64,000 nt of DNA. Source: Sphingomonas qomolangmaensis. GTDB lineage: Bacteria; Pseudomonadota; Alphaproteobacteria; Sphingomonadales; Sphingomonadaceae. The notes below the pieces were generated by a model. It was given only the letters and a program-made list of their open reading frames with translations. It did not search any database and was not told the origin of the DNA. Of the stretch, positions 41,221-51,019 are shown piece after piece; within the stretch, counting starts at the first letter, position 1; each line of letters opens with the position of its first letter. The translations under genes were made by a program, and so were the position numbers. Where the stretch lies: positions 310,001 to 374,000 of the forward strand of contig NZ_CP101740.1 in NCBI RefSeq assembly GCF_024496245.1, written 5' to 3'.

Positions 41221-42311
41221 GCGCGCTGCTGCTGGTCGCGGCGCTGCGCGATCCGCCTAGCGTCACCGCGCTCGACGCCGATGGCTGGACCGCGCTGATC
41301 GGGGCGGCGCGCGCCGAACAGATGATCGGCACACTCGCCTATCGGCTGCAGGGGTTGCCGATGCCCGATGCCGCGGCACGTATCCTCGCCGACGCGCGAT
41401 TGTCGGCCGATCAGGGGCGGATCGCCGCATTGTGGGAGGCCGAGATGGCGCGCCGCGCGCTGGCACCGCTCGGGGTGCCGGTGGTGTTGCTCAAGGGCAC
41501 CGCCTTCGTTGCGGCGGGCTTGTCGGCAGGCGTTGGCCGCTCGATCGGCGATCTCGACATCCTCGTGCCGCGCGAGTCGATCGATGCCGTCGAGGCGGCG
41601 TTGCTTGCCGCCGGCTGGGAATGGGTGAAGCCCGATCCCTATGACGATGCCTATTACCGCCAATGGATGCACGAGCTGCCGCCGCTGATCCACCGCGAGC
41701 GCGACCGGATGATCGACGTCCACCACACGATCCTGCCGCTTACCGCGCGGGTGCGGCCCGATGCATCCTTATTGTTGGCCGATAGCTTCGAACTGGGGAA
41801 CGGGCTGTCGATGCTCAGCCGCGAGGATGTGCTGGTCCACGCCGCCGCGCATTTGTTCGCCGATGGCGATCTGGCGGGCGGCCTGCGCAACCTGTGGGAT
41901 ATCCACTGCCTGCTCGATGAGTTCGACGCACCGGGGTTCCGCGATGCGCTGATCGCGCGCGCCGCGCATCACGGGCTAGCGCGCGAAATGGCAAGAGCGG
42001 TGCGGTTGGCCGATGCGCTGTACGTCCCCCTTCCCCTTGCGGGAGGGGTTAGGGGTGGGCTCGATGTCTCATCGAGCGCGCTGTCCGATACGAGCCCACC
42101 CGCGGCCCCTCCCGCGAGCGGGAGGGGGGCGAGGTTCGCCGACCGCCTCTACCGCCGCCGCCTGCTCGGTCGCGACGGCTGGGGCGTCCAGCGGCGCAAG
42201 CTCAGCGAATTCGCCTTCTACCTGCGCGGCCATTATCTGCGGATGCCCCCAGCAATGCTAGCGCGCCACCTTTGGACCAAGTGGCGCAAGGGCTATCGCC
42301 CGCCCGGCTGA
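41217..42311 (+). CDS. HPr-rel-A nucleotidyltransferase family protein, containing an in-frame palindromic repeat
   Basis: 364 residues. The nucleotidyltransferase part has VVLLKGTAFVAAGL then GRSIGDLDILVPRESIDAVE near residue 105-125, with the GDLD metal motif, and IHRERDRMIDVHHTIL. This fits the uncharacterised nucleotidyltransferase family PF14907. Residues about 270-305 (PLPLAGGVRGGLDVSSSALS and what follows) are encoded by a family B palindromic repeat at 42025-42129 and look unlike the rest. The C-terminus (LSEFAFYLRGHYLRMPPAML) is again family-like, so the frame is kept. The end overlaps the convergent gph gene by 19 bp. Confidence 0.85.
   Translation: MSALLLVAALRDPPSVTALDADGWTALIGAARAEQMIGTLAYRLQGLPMPDAAARILADARLSADQGRIAALWEAEMARRALAPLGVPVVLLKGTAFVAAGLSAGVGRSIGDLDILVPRESIDAVEAALLAAGWEWVKPDPYDDAYYRQWMHELPPLIHRERDRMIDVHHTILPLTARVRPDASLLLADSFELGNGLSMLSREDVLVHAAAHLFADGDLAGGLRNLWDIHCLLDEFDAPGFRDALIARAAHHGLAREMARAVRLADALYVPLPLAGGVRGGLDVSSSALSDTSPPAAPPASGRGARFADRLYRRRLLGRDGWGVQRRKLSEFAFYLRGHYLRMPPAMLARHLWTKWRKGYRPPG
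42025..42129. repeat. palindromic repeat, family B (copy 4), inside a coding sequence
   Basis: Left arm CCCCCTTCCCCTTGCGGGAG then GGGTTAGGGGTGGGCTCG; right arm CGAGCCCACCCGCGGCCCCT then CCCGCGAGCGGGAGGGG. This is the same layout as the intergenic copies at 3669-3796, 12775-12884 and 26680-26791. It is about 105 bp and does not break the reading frame of the nucleotidyltransferase gene. Confidence 0.85.
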
Positions 42312-42979
42312 GCCAAGCGGTGCAGCGTCGGGATCAGTTCGTCGAAACGGTCGATCACCGCATCGGCTCCAAGCTCCTCGACCGGCTGCCACAGAAAGCC
42401 GAAGCTGACCGCGATCGAGGGGATCCCCGCCGCCTTCGCCGCGTCGATGTCGAAGATCGAATCGCCGACGAACGCGGCGCGCCCGCCGCCTGTGCGGCGG
42501 ATCATCTCGTGGATCGGCAAAGGCGAAGGCTTGGCATTGCCCTTGCCCATCGTGTCGCCGCCGATGATGCAGGCGAAACGATCCGAAAGGCCGAGTTCGC
42601 TGATCAGCTTCACCGCCATATGCTCGAACTTGTTGGTGACGATCGCGAGCGAGACACCGCTCGCCTGCAGCGCATCGAGCGCATCGAGTAGCCCCGGGAA
42701 GGGGACGGTATGCACCGAGATATTGGCGGCATAATGATCGAGCAGCAGCGGATAACCGGTATCGAGCATCGCCTCATCAACCCCGCCCGATGCCGCCAGC
42801 CCCTGTTTGAGCATGTGCCGCGCGCCCAGCCCGACCATCGGCTTCACCGCTTCGACCGCCAGCGGCGCTCGGTCGTTGAGCGCCAGCACATGGTTCACCG
42901 CCGCCGCGAGATCGCCGCTGGTGTCGAGCAGGGTGCCGTCGAGGTCGAAGCCCACGATATCGAAAGGAAATCCGGTCAT
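42293..42979 (-). CDS. gph: phosphoglycolate phosphatase, HAD family
   Basis: 228 residues. HAD motif I DLDGTLLDTSGDL is at residues 12-24, motif II in LAIVTNKFEHMA and motif III/IV in IIGGDTMGKGNAKPSPLPIH and FVGDSIFDIDAAKAAG. The gap between motif I and II holds a helical cap (ALNDRAPLAVEAVKPMVGLG). The Gph signature LDTSGDL suggests 2-phosphoglycolate, though specificity in this family is broad. It is divergent from glmU with a 76-bp gap and overlaps the end of the nucleotidyltransferase gene. Confidence 0.9.
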   Translation of the reverse strand: MTGFPFDIVGFDLDGTLLDTSGDLAAAVNHVLALNDRAPLAVEAVKPMVGLGARHMLKQGLAASGGVDEAMLDTGYPLLLDHYAANISVHTVPFPGLLDALDALQASGVSLAIVTNKFEHMAVKLISELGLSDRFACIIGGDTMGKGNAKPSPLPIHEMIRRTGGGRAAFVGDSIFDIDAAKAAGIPSIAVSFGFLWQPVEELGADAVIDRFDELIPTLHRLAQPGGR

Positions 42980-43055
42980 GCCTGTCGCCTGCCAGCCGCG
43001 CTATGGAATTGGCAAGCCATTCGTGGCAGTCGGCGCGGCGAAACGAGGAAGCTGC

Positions 43056-44411
43056 ATGACCACGCGACCGATCGCCGCCATCATCCTTGCCGCCGGCAAG
43101 GGCACGAGGATGAAGTCCGACCTGCACAAGGTGCTCCACCCGATCGCGGGGCGGCCGATGCTGCTGCATCTGGTCGCGTCGGTTGGCGCGCTGGCGCCCG
43201 ACCGGATCGTCGCGGTGGTGGGCGCGGGGCGCGAGCAGGTCGAGGCGGCGGTGGCGCCGCATGGCCTTTCGATCGCGCACCAGGCCGAACAGCTCGGCAC
43301 CGGCCATGCGGTCGCGCAGGCGCAGGCGGCGCTCGGCGGCTTTTCGGGCGATGTGCTGATCCTCTATGGCGACGTGCCGCTGGTCACCGCGGCGACGATG
43401 CAGCGGATGATCGATCGGCTGCACGGCGACGATGCCCCGGCCAGCGTGGTGCTGGGCTTCCGCCCCGCCGATCCGGGCGCCTATGGCCGGGTGATCGCCG
43501 ATGCGGCAGGGCGGATCGAGCGCATGGTCGAGTTCAAGGACGCGAGCGACGCGCAACGCGCGGTGACGCTCTGCAATTCGGGGCTGATGGCGGTGCGCTC
43601 GGAAGACCTGTTCGACCTGCTCGCGCGCGTCGGCAACGACAATGCCGCGGGCGAATATTACCTCCCCGACATCGTGATGCTCGCGGCCGCCGATGGTCGC
43701 GCCTCGGCGGTGATCGAGACCGACGCCGCCGAAGTCGCCGGGGTCAACAGCCGCGGCGAGCTGGCGGCGGTCGAGGCCGATTGGCAGGCGAAGCGGCGCG
43801 CGGCGGCGATGGCCGATGGCGCGACGCTGCTCGCGCCCGGGACGGTGTGGTTCGCGCACGATACGGTGATCGGTCGCGACGTGGTGATCGAACCCAATGT
43901 CGTCTTCGGCCCCGGTGTGACGATCGCCGATCGGGTGACGATCCACGCCTTCTCGCATCTCGAAGGCGCGACGGTAGCGCAAGGATGCAGCGTCGGCCCG
44001 TTCGCGCGGCTGCGGCCGGGAACAATGCTCGAACGCGGCGCGAAGGTCGGCAATTTCGTCGAAATCAAGAACGCGGTGCTGGGCGATGGGGCCAAGGCGA
44101 GCCACCTGACCTATCTCGGCGACGCCGATATCGGTGCCGACGCCAATATCGGCGCGGGAACGATTACCTGCAATTATGACGGCTTCTTCAAATATCGTAC
44201 GAAGATCGGCGAAGGCGCGTTTATCGGTTCGAACAGCGCATTGGTCGCACCGGTGGCGATCGGCGACGGTGCGATCGTCGGGGCGGGATCGGTGGTGACT
44301 GCCGATGTCGACCCCGGCGCGCTGGCGCTGGCACGCGCGCGACAGGAAGTGCGTCCCGGCTGGGCGGCGCGGTTCCGCGCGCTGATGCAGGCAAGAAAGG
44401 CGAGCAAATAA
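43056..44411 (+). CDS. glmU: bifunctional GlmU: glucosamine-1-phosphate acetyltransferase / GlcNAc-1-P uridylyltransferase
   Basis: 451 residues. The uridylyltransferase domain begins IAAIILAAGKGTRMKSDLHK and has HQAEQLGTGHAVAQAQAAL and LYGDVPLVTAATM. The left-handed beta-helix follows from about residue 240 (VVIEPNVVFGPGVTIADRVT) with RLRPGTMLERGAKVGNFVEI and the acetyltransferase region NIGAGTITCNYDGFFKYRTK. It makes UDP-GlcNAc for peptidoglycan and LPS. glmS lies 1 bp after its stop, so precursor synthesis genes form one operon. Confidence 0.97.
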   Translation: MTTRPIAAIILAAGKGTRMKSDLHKVLHPIAGRPMLLHLVASVGALAPDRIVAVVGAGREQVEAAVAPHGLSIAHQAEQLGTGHAVAQAQAALGGFSGDVLILYGDVPLVTAATMQRMIDRLHGDDAPASVVLGFRPADPGAYGRVIADAAGRIERMVEFKDASDAQRAVTLCNSGLMAVRSEDLFDLLARVGNDNAAGEYYLPDIVMLAAADGRASAVIETDAAEVAGVNSRGELAAVEADWQAKRRAAAMADGATLLAPGTVWFAHDTVIGRDVVIEPNVVFGPGVTIADRVTIHAFSHLEGATVAQGCSVGPFARLRPGTMLERGAKVGNFVEIKNAVLGDGAKASHLTYLGDADIGADANIGAGTITCNYDGFFKYRTKIGEGAFIGSNSALVAPVAIGDGAIVGAGSVVTADVDPGALALARARQEVRPGWAARFRALMQARKASK

Positions 44412-44412
44412 G

Positions 44413-46248
44413 ATGTGCGGTATCGTAGGCATATTGGGGACCTCGGACGTCGCAGACCGGCTGTTCGACGGGCTGAAGCGGCTCGAATATCGCGGCTATG
44501 ATTCGGCGGGGATCGCGACGCTGCACGACGGCCGGCTCGAACGCCGCCGCGCGCAGGGCAAGCTCGTCAATCTCGGCCGGCTGCTTGCCGCCGAGCCGCT
44601 CCCCGGCCGGGTGGGCATCGCGCATACACGTTGGGCGACGCACGGTGCGCCGACCGAGGACAATGCGCACCCGCACACCGCTGGCCGCGTCACCGTCGTC
44701 CACAACGGAATCATCGAGAATTTCAAGCCGTTGCGTGAGGAACTTCAGGCGCAGGGTCGGGTGTTTCTCAGCCAGACCGACACCGAGGTGGTCGCGCACC
44801 TGATCGATTCGGCGCTCGATGCGACCGGCGATCCGCAGGCGGCGGTGCGCGCGGTGCTGCCGCGGCTGCACGGCGCATTCGCGCTCGCGATCCTGTTCCG
44901 CGACCATCCCGACATGCTGATCGGCGCGCGGCTCGGCTCGCCGCTGGTAGTCGGCTATGGCGGCGAGGATGAGGGGGGCGAAACCTTCCTCGGCTCGGAC
45001 GCGCTGGCGCTGGCGCCGCTCACCCAGCGTATCGCCTATCTCGAGGAGGGCGATTGGGTCGTGCTGACGCGCGAGGGCACGCAAGTGTTCGATCGCGACA
45101 ACATGGCCGTCGAGCGGCCGATCACGATCAGCGGCGTCACCGGCGCGCTGATCGACAAGGGCAACCATCGGCATTTCATGCTGAAGGAAATCTTCGAGCA
45201 GCCGATCGTCGTTGCGCAGACGCTGCGCTCGTACATCCGGCCGCTCGAGGAGCAGGTCGCGCTCCCCGACATGGATTTCGACCTGTCGAGCGTCGAGCGC
45301 GTGACGGTCGTCGCCTGCGGCACGGCAAGCTATGTCGGGATGATCGGCAAATATTGGATCGAGCGTTTTGCGCGGCTCCCCGTCGAAGTCGATGTCGCGT
45401 CGGAATTCCGCTATCGCGACCCGGTGCTGCTGGCGAACACGCTCGGCGTGGTGGTGAGCCAGTCGGGCGAGACCGCCGACACGCTCGCCGCGCTTCGCCA
45501 TATGAAGCAGCACGGGGTCACCACCGCGGGCATCATCAACGTGCCGACCAGCTCGATGGCACGCGAGGTAGATCTGCTGCTCCCCACCCATGCCGGCCCC
45601 GAGATCGGCGTCGCCTCGACCAAGGCGTTCACCTGCCAGTTGGCGGTGATGGCGGCGCTCGCGATCAACCTGGCGCGCGCCAAGGGCAAGCTCGACGCCG
45701 CCGAGGAGCGCGAGATCGTCCATCATCTGCTCGAGGTGCCCTCGGCAATCAGCGCGGCGCTGGCGCATGACGACGAGATCAAGGCGATGGCGGGCACGAT
45801 CGCCGGCGCGCGCGACGTGCTGTATCTGGGACGCGGCCCCGATTATCCGCTCGCGCTCGAAGGCGCGCTGAAGCTCAAGGAAATCAGCTATATCCACGCC
45901 GAAGGTTATGCGTCGGGCGAGATGAAGCACGGGCCGATCGCGTTGATCGACGAGCATGTGCCGTTGATCGTCCTCGCGCCCTCGGGCCCGTTGTTCGACA
46001 AGACGGTGTCGAACATGCAGGAAGCACAGGCGCGCGGCGCGCAAGTGGTGCTGATCTCCGACGCCGACGGGCTGGCACAGGCCGGCGACGATGCGGTCGC
46101 GACGATCGAGATGCCCAAGGTCCATCCGCTGATCGCGCCGATCGTCTATGCGATTCCGGTCCAGCTACTGGCCTATCATGTAGCGGTCGCCAAGGGCACC
46201 GACGTCGATCAGCCGCGCAATTTGGCCAAGAGCGTAACCGTGGAGTGA
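44413..46248 (+). CDS. glmS: glutamine--fructose-6-phosphate aminotransferase (isomerizing)
   Basis: 611 residues. The class II glutaminase starts MCGIVGILG with Cys at position 2 (Cys1 after Met removal) and has RWATHGAPTEDNAHPH. Two SIS domains follow: VACGTASYVGMIGKYWIERF, SQSGETADTLAALRHMK, STKAFTCQLAVMAAL, and LGRGPDYPLALEGALKLKEI. The C-terminus KSVTVE is the conserved active-site tail. It is the first committed step of hexosamine synthesis and pairs with GlmU just upstream. Confidence 0.98.
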   Translation: MCGIVGILGTSDVADRLFDGLKRLEYRGYDSAGIATLHDGRLERRRAQGKLVNLGRLLAAEPLPGRVGIAHTRWATHGAPTEDNAHPHTAGRVTVVHNGIIENFKPLREELQAQGRVFLSQTDTEVVAHLIDSALDATGDPQAAVRAVLPRLHGAFALAILFRDHPDMLIGARLGSPLVVGYGGEDEGGETFLGSDALALAPLTQRIAYLEEGDWVVLTREGTQVFDRDNMAVERPITISGVTGALIDKGNHRHFMLKEIFEQPIVVAQTLRSYIRPLEEQVALPDMDFDLSSVERVTVVACGTASYVGMIGKYWIERFARLPVEVDVASEFRYRDPVLLANTLGVVVSQSGETADTLAALRHMKQHGVTTAGIINVPTSSMAREVDLLLPTHAGPEIGVASTKAFTCQLAVMAALAINLARAKGKLDAAEEREIVHHLLEVPSAISAALAHDDEIKAMAGTIAGARDVLYLGRGPDYPLALEGALKLKEISYIHAEGYASGEMKHGPIALIDEHVPLIVLAPSGPLFDKTVSNMQEAQARGAQVVLISDADGLAQAGDDAVATIEMPKVHPLIAPIVYAIPVQLLAYHVAVAKGTDVDQPRNLAKSVTVE

Positions 46249-46315
46249 GTCGGGTCCGCGGACGATCAACCCCTTAGTAACGTCTCTACGCGCGGCTTTT
46301 TGCGTATAGTATCCG

Positions 46316-46345
46316 TTGAAACAAATATTGCAGTTTTGCTACACC
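46316..46345 (+). promoter_or_regulatory. candidate promoter in the A/T-richer gap before the GGDEF-EAL gene
   Basis: TTGAAA (46316-46321) lies 18 bp before TACACC (46340-46345). The 244-bp gap 46249-46492 is A/T-richer than the genes around it. The -10 match is weak. The gene's GTG start at 46493 has a clear GGAGGT ribosome site 4 nt upstream. Confidence 0.3.
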
Positions 46346-46492
46346 GTGCCCATCGGATTGATAGCAATGCAGTAATTCGCTGAGCGTTACCTAATTGCCA
46401 CTTCGCGCCCAAAATAGTCGGCCCGGTCTTCATATTCGCTTAACCGTCGCCGCATACATCGCGGCAATACATAACATGACCGTGGAGGTGTC

Positions 46493-48352
46493 GTGCGCAT
46501 CCTGGTGGTGAATGACGAGCCTTCGATGCATGCCCGGTATCGGCAATGCTTCGGCGCGTCTGATCCCGCGGACGGTACCGGCTCCGAAACCGACGACGAC
46601 CACCTTCCCGAGTTCGAATTGGTCCATGTCGATCAAGGTGGCGACGCGGTCGACCTCCTGTCGCGCGCGGATCAGGATCAGTTTGCCGTGGCATTGATCG
46701 ATGTCCGCGCATCGGGGGTGGATGGTCGCGAAACCGCGGCGCAGTTGCGCGCGGTCGATCCCGACATCAATTTGGTGATCATCAGCGATCAGGTGGACAC
46801 GTCGCCGGTCGAGGCTTTCCTCGTCGCAGGTCCGCCCGACAAGATCTGTTTCATCGCCAAACCGTTCGAGCCGCCGCAGATCGCGCAGATTGCCGGGGTG
46901 CTGGGCCGTCGTTGGTCATCCGATCGCATGCTCGCGGCGACGCGCGCCGAGCTCGCGGCCAAAACCGCCGAGCTCGAAGCGCAGCAAAGCGAACTTGCCG
47001 AACTCGCGCGCCAGGCGATGCATGTCGCCAATCACGATCCGCTGACCGACGCACCCAATCGGCAGGCCTTCCTGCGCGCGCTGGAGGACCAGGTAGCCAC
47101 CGGCGATGATTTCGCGATGGCGCTGATCGATCTCGATCGCTTCAAGCTCGTCAACGATACGTTCGGCCATCTGGCGGGCGACGAACTGGTACGCCAGATT
47201 TGCGCGGCGCTGCGCGAGAGCGCGCCGGAGGACGGGGTGGTCGCACGGCTGGGTGGCGATGAATTCGCGGTACTGTTCGCGGCACCCGGCGAACAGGTGG
47301 CGGCGATGATATGCGATCGGCTGCTCGCCGCCTGTGCGGCCAATTTCAAGGTGTTCGATCACGAGCTGCAGGCCAGCGCCTCGATCGGCCTGGTGCTCGT
47401 CGAAGGCTGGCAGCGACCCGATCCGATCGACGTCATGCGGCGCGCCGATCTCGCGCTCAACGAGGCCAAGCGGCGCGGGCGCGGCATTATCCGCCTGTTC
47501 GACGAAGCGATGGACGAATCGATTCGCTTTCGCCGCAAGATCGAAGGCGGCCTAGCTCAGGCGATCGCGAACGATGAATTGCGGCTGGTCTATCAGCCGA
47601 TCGTCGAGCGCGGCGATCTCGAAATCGTCGCCTTCGAAGCGCTGCTACGCTGGGACAGCCCCGATTACGGGACGATCCCCACCGGCTTGTTCATTCCCAT
47701 CGCCGAGGAATCGAGCCTGATCCACGAGCTCGGCGATTGGGTGCTCACCCAGGCGCTCGAAATGCTCCAGCGCTGGCCGGGGCAATATGTCTCGGTCAAT
47801 TTCAGCCCGCGCCAGTTCCGGCGGCAGAATTTCGTCGCGCATGTGGTCGAGCGCGTCCAGCATGCGGGGATCGCCCCCACGCGGCTACAAATAGAGATCA
47901 CCGAGACCGCGATCTTCGACGACGCCGAACGCGCCGCCGATACGCTGTATCGCCTGCGCCAGATGGGGTTCCGCATCGCTCTCGACGATTTCGGAACGGG
48001 CTATTCGAGCCTGTACAATATCCGTCGTTTCTCGCTCGATTGCCTCAAGATCGACAAGAGCTTCATCGACGGTATCGGCCGCGAGCGCGAAAGCGCGGCG
48101 ATCGTCCAGTCGATCATCCACCTTGCGCGCGCGCTGGGGCTGGAGGTGGTCGCCGAAGGGGTCGAAACCCCGGCGCAGGTGCAGGCGCTGCGGATCGCGG
48201 GCTGTTCGCACCTCCAGGGCTATCATCTGTCGCGCCCCTTGGAAGCCGAGGACGCCGCCGAGATGGCGCAGCAGCGCTATATGCGCCCCGAGGTGATCAA
48301 GTTGGCGGTGCCGCGGGTGGTCGCGATCGAAGCTACCGGCAAGCCGGGGTAA
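46493..48352 (+). CDS. receiver-GGDEF-EAL protein (c-di-GMP turnover)
   Basis: 619 residues from a GTG start supported by GGAGGT. The receiver-like domain (1-135) has ILVVNDEPS, Asp in VALIDVRASGVDG and FIAKPFEPP, plus an insert rich in acidic residues near 25-42. A coiled coil (AELAAKTAELEAQQSELAEL) leads to a GGDEF domain with intact LGGDEFAVLF near 253. The EAL domain has EALLRWDSPDYG near 381, FEITET-like IEITETAIFDDAE, DDFGTGYSSLYNIRRFSLDC and LKIDKSFIDG. Both catalytic motifs are intact, so it may synthesise or degrade c-di-GMP. Confidence 0.92.
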   Translation: MRILVVNDEPSMHARYRQCFGASDPADGTGSETDDDHLPEFELVHVDQGGDAVDLLSRADQDQFAVALIDVRASGVDGRETAAQLRAVDPDINLVIISDQVDTSPVEAFLVAGPPDKICFIAKPFEPPQIAQIAGVLGRRWSSDRMLAATRAELAAKTAELEAQQSELAELARQAMHVANHDPLTDAPNRQAFLRALEDQVATGDDFAMALIDLDRFKLVNDTFGHLAGDELVRQICAALRESAPEDGVVARLGGDEFAVLFAAPGEQVAAMICDRLLAACAANFKVFDHELQASASIGLVLVEGWQRPDPIDVMRRADLALNEAKRRGRGIIRLFDEAMDESIRFRRKIEGGLAQAIANDELRLVYQPIVERGDLEIVAFEALLRWDSPDYGTIPTGLFIPIAEESSLIHELGDWVLTQALEMLQRWPGQYVSVNFSPRQFRRQNFVAHVVERVQHAGIAPTRLQIEITETAIFDDAERAADTLYRLRQMGFRIALDDFGTGYSSLYNIRRFSLDCLKIDKSFIDGIGRERESAAIVQSIIHLARALGLEVVAEGVETPAQVQALRIAGCSHLQGYHLSRPLEAEDAAEMAQQRYMRPEVIKLAVPRVVAIEATGKPG

Positions 48353-48359
48353 ACCCCGC

Positions 48360-49103
48360 TCAGTCAGCTTGTGCGAGCAGCGCCAATACGCGGTCGGCCC
48401 ATTCGATTCGGCAGATCAGCAGGTCGGGCACCGAAACGTCGATACAGTTATAGACCAGCGGTGAACCGTCGATGCGCGACACGTGCAACCCCGTCGCAAT
48501 TGCCACCGCTGCGGGGGCGCAATTGTCCCAGGCATATTGGCCGCCGGCGTGGAGGTAGATGTCGGCGGTGCCGCGCACCACCGCCATCGCCTTGGCCCCC
48601 GCCGAGCCCATCGGGATACGCTCGGCGCCGAGCGCGTCGGCTACCTTCACCGCCTCGGCGGGCGGGCGCGAACGGCTGACGACCATCCGTGGCCGCTGGG
48701 GCAGGGGTGCGAGCGGCGGCGGTGCGTCGCTCGCCAGCGTCACCCCCAGCCCCGGCAGCGCCACCGCGCCGGTGACCGCGACGCCGTCGATCGACAGCCC
48801 GATATGCACCGCCCAATCGTCGCGCCCCTCGGCATATTCGCGGGTACCATCGAGCGGATCGACTACCCACAGCCGCTGCGCAGCGCAGCGCGCGGGATCG
48901 TCGGCGGCTTCCTCCGACAGCACGAAATCCTCAGGGCGCGCATCGCGCAGCCGATCGAGGATCAGCCGGTTCGCCTGTGCATCGCCCGCTGTCCCGAGCT
49001 CGCGGCAGGGCGCCATCGTGCCTTGCAGCGCGAGCAGCAACGCCCCCGCCTCGGTGGCGATATCGGCGGCCAGTCGTGCGTCGTTCACAGCATCGGGCTC
49101 CAT
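48360..49103 (-). CDS. cysQ: 3'(2'),5'-bisphosphate nucleotidase CysQ
   Basis: 247 residues of the inositol-monophosphatase fold. Metal-binding motifs are LSEEAADD near 65 and [20 protein letters not shown] near 83, with the C-terminal [20 protein letters not shown] (WD-type motif replaced by [10 protein letters not shown]). CysQ removes 3'-phosphoadenosine 5'-phosphate, a by-product of sulfate assimilation. It overlaps the cysNC end by 19 bp and ends the cysD-cysNC-cysQ operon. It is convergent with the GGDEF-EAL gene, 7 bp apart, with a small CGGGG-TAAA-CCCCG hairpin between. Confidence 0.93.
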   Translation of the reverse strand: MEPDAVNDARLAADIATEAGALLLALQGTMAPCRELGTAGDAQANRLILDRLRDARPEDFVLSEEAADDPARCAAQRLWVVDPLDGTREYAEGRDDWAVHIGLSIDGVAVTGAVALPGLGVTLASDAPPPLAPLPQRPRMVVSRSRPPAEAVKVADALGAERIPMGSAGAKAMAVVRGTADIYLHAGGQYAWDNCAPAAVAIATGLHVSRIDGSPLVYNCIDVSVPDLLICRIEWADRVLALLAQAD

Positions 49104-51019
49104 ACGCCGACGACGCGCTCGACGATCGCCTCGGCGGCCTCCTCGGGGGTCAGCCGCCTGGTGTCGATATGGATGTCGGGGGTTTCGGGCGCCTCATAGG
49201 GGCTCGAAATGCCGGTGAAGTGCGGGATCTCGCCGCTGCGGGCTTTTTTGTACAGCCCCTTCACATCGCGCTGCTCTGCGACATCGAGCGGCGTGTCGAT
49301 GAAGATCTCGACGAACTCGCCGTCGGGGAGCAAACTGCGCACCAGTTCGCGCTCGGCGCGGAACGGGCTGATGAAGGCGGTCAGCACGATCAACCCGGCA
49401 TCGGTCATCAATTTGGCGACCTCGCCCACCCGGCGGATATTCTCGATCCGGTCGGCATCGCCGAAGCCCAGGTCGCGGTTCAGCCCGTGGCGGACATTGT
49501 CGCCGTCGAGCAGGAAGCTGTGCTTGCCCAGCGCGTGCAGCCGCTTTTCGACCAGATTGGCGATCGTCGACTTGCCCGATCCCGACAGCCCGGTGAACCA
49601 CAGCAATTTGGGGGTCTGCCCCTTTTGCCGCGCATGCGCCTCGCGCGTGACTTCGACCGCCTGCCAATGGACGTTCTGCGCGCGCCGCAGCGCGTAGCTG
49701 AGCATGCCCGCAGCCACGGTGCGGTTGGTCATCCGGTCGATCAGGATGAAACCGCCGAGCTCGCGGCTGTCGGCATAGGCTTCGAACGCGATCGGGCGAT
49801 CGGTGATGATCTCGGTCTCGCCGATATCGTTGAGGTGCAAGGTCGTCGCCGCGAGCGACTGAAGGGTGTTGACGTCGATCGTGCATTTGGGTGCCTGTAC
49901 CGTCGCGCTGACGGTCTGCGTGCCGATCTTGAGCCAATAGGCGCGGCCCGGCAGCAGCGGCTCGGCATCGAGCCACACCAATTTGGCCTCGAACTGGTCG
50001 GCGACCTGGGGTGCATCGTCGGCGGCGGCGATGATGTCGCCGCGCGAGCAATCGATCTCGTCGGCCAGCGTCAGCGTCACCGATTGACCCGCGCGCGCGC
50101 TCCGCAGGTCGCCGCCAAAGGTGACGATGCGCGCGACGGTCGAGCTCCGCCCCGAGGGCAGCACGCGGATCGGGTCGCCGACGCTGATCGATCCGCTGGC
50201 GATCATCCCTGCGAACCCGCGAAAGTCGAGATTGGGGCGGTTGACCCACTGGACGCCCATGCGGAACGGTCGCGCCGCCTCGCGATCGGCGTCGATCTCG
50301 ACGGTATCGAGATGGTGCATCAGCGTCGGCCCGGCATACCAATCCATTGCGGTCGATCGATCGACGATATTGTCGCCGCCGAGCCCCGAAATCGGGATCG
50401 CGGTGAAGGCGTCGATACCGATTTCGTTGGCAAAGGCGCGATAGTCCTCGACGATCGCATCGAACCGGCTCTGGTCATAACCGACCAGGTCCATCTTGTT
50501 CACCGCCAGCACGATGTGCCGAATCCCCACCAGCTGCGCGAGATAGCTGTGCCGCCGCGTCTGCGTCAGCACCCCCTTGCGCGCGTCGGTCAGGATCACC
50601 GCGAGGTCGGCGGTCGACGCGCCGGTGACCATGTTGCGGGTATATTGCTCATGCCCCGGCGTATCGGCGACGATGAACTTGCGCGCCGGCGTCGCGAAGA
50701 AGCGATACGCGACGTCGATCGTGATCCCCTGCTCGCGCTCGGCGGCGAGCCCATCGACCAGCAAGGCGAAATCGATATTCTGCCCCTGCGTCCCGACGCG
50801 CTTGCTGTCGCTCTCAAGCGCCGAGAGCTGATCCTCGAAAATCTGTTTCGAATCGTACAGCAGCCGCCCGATCAGCGTCGACTTGCCGTCGTCGACCGAG
50901 CCGCAGGTGATGAAGCGCAGCATCGACTTGCGCTGGTGCGCCGCCAAATAGGCGTCGATGTCATCGGCGATCAGCGTGTCGGGGACATAGTCGCGCGGGG
51001 ACGCCGGGTTGGTCGCCAT
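49085..51019 (-). CDS. cysNC: bifunctional sulfate adenylyltransferase subunit 1 / adenylylsulfate kinase (CysN-CysC)
   Basis: 644 residues. The CysN GTPase part has [20 protein letters not shown] near residue 39, [13 protein letters not shown] and AVNKMDLV. An EF-Tu-like beta-barrel follows. The CysC kinase starts near residue 460 with [20 protein letters not shown] and has [17 protein letters not shown] and [14 protein letters not shown]. The fused form makes PAPS from ATP and sulfate with CysD. The start ATG overlaps the cysD stop (TGATG at 51019). Confidence 0.97.
   Translation of the reverse strand: MATNPASPRDYVPDTLIADDIDAYLAAHQRKSMLRFITCGSVDDGKSTLIGRLLYDSKQIFEDQLSALESDSKRVGTQGQNIDFALLVDGLAAEREQGITIDVAYRFFATPARKFIVADTPGHEQYTRNMVTGASTADLAVILTDARKGVLTQTRRHSYLAQLVGIRHIVLAVNKMDLVGYDQSRFDAIVEDYRAFANEIGIDAFTAIPISGLGGDNIVDRSTAMDWYAGPTLMHHLDTVEIDADREAARPFRMGVQWVNRPNLDFRGFAGMIASGSISVGDPIRVLPSGRSSTVARIVTFGGDLRSARAGQSVTLTLADEIDCSRGDIIAAADDAPQVADQFEAKLVWLDAEPLLPGRAYWLKIGTQTVSATVQAPKCTIDVNTLQSLAATTLHLNDIGETEIITDRPIAFEAYADSRELGGFILIDRMTNRTVAAGMLSYALRRAQNVHWQAVEVTREAHARQKGQTPKLLWFTGLSGSGKSTIANLVEKRLHALGKHSFLLDGDNVRHGLNRDLGFGDADRIENIRRVGEVAKLMTDAGLIVLTAFISPFRAERELVRSLLPDGEFVEIFIDTPLDVAEQRDVKGLYKKARSGEIPHFTGISSPYEAPETPDIHIDTRRLTPEEAAEAIVERVVGVWSPML

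Noticed and set aside
42777..44432. A 551-residue minus-strand ORF opposite glmU
   Set aside because: Shadow of glmU; composition is His/Arg-rich and no start signal is present.
46080..46260. A minus-strand ORF over the glmS end as a small gene
   Set aside because: It is antisense to the conserved C-terminus of GlmS and has no ribosome site.
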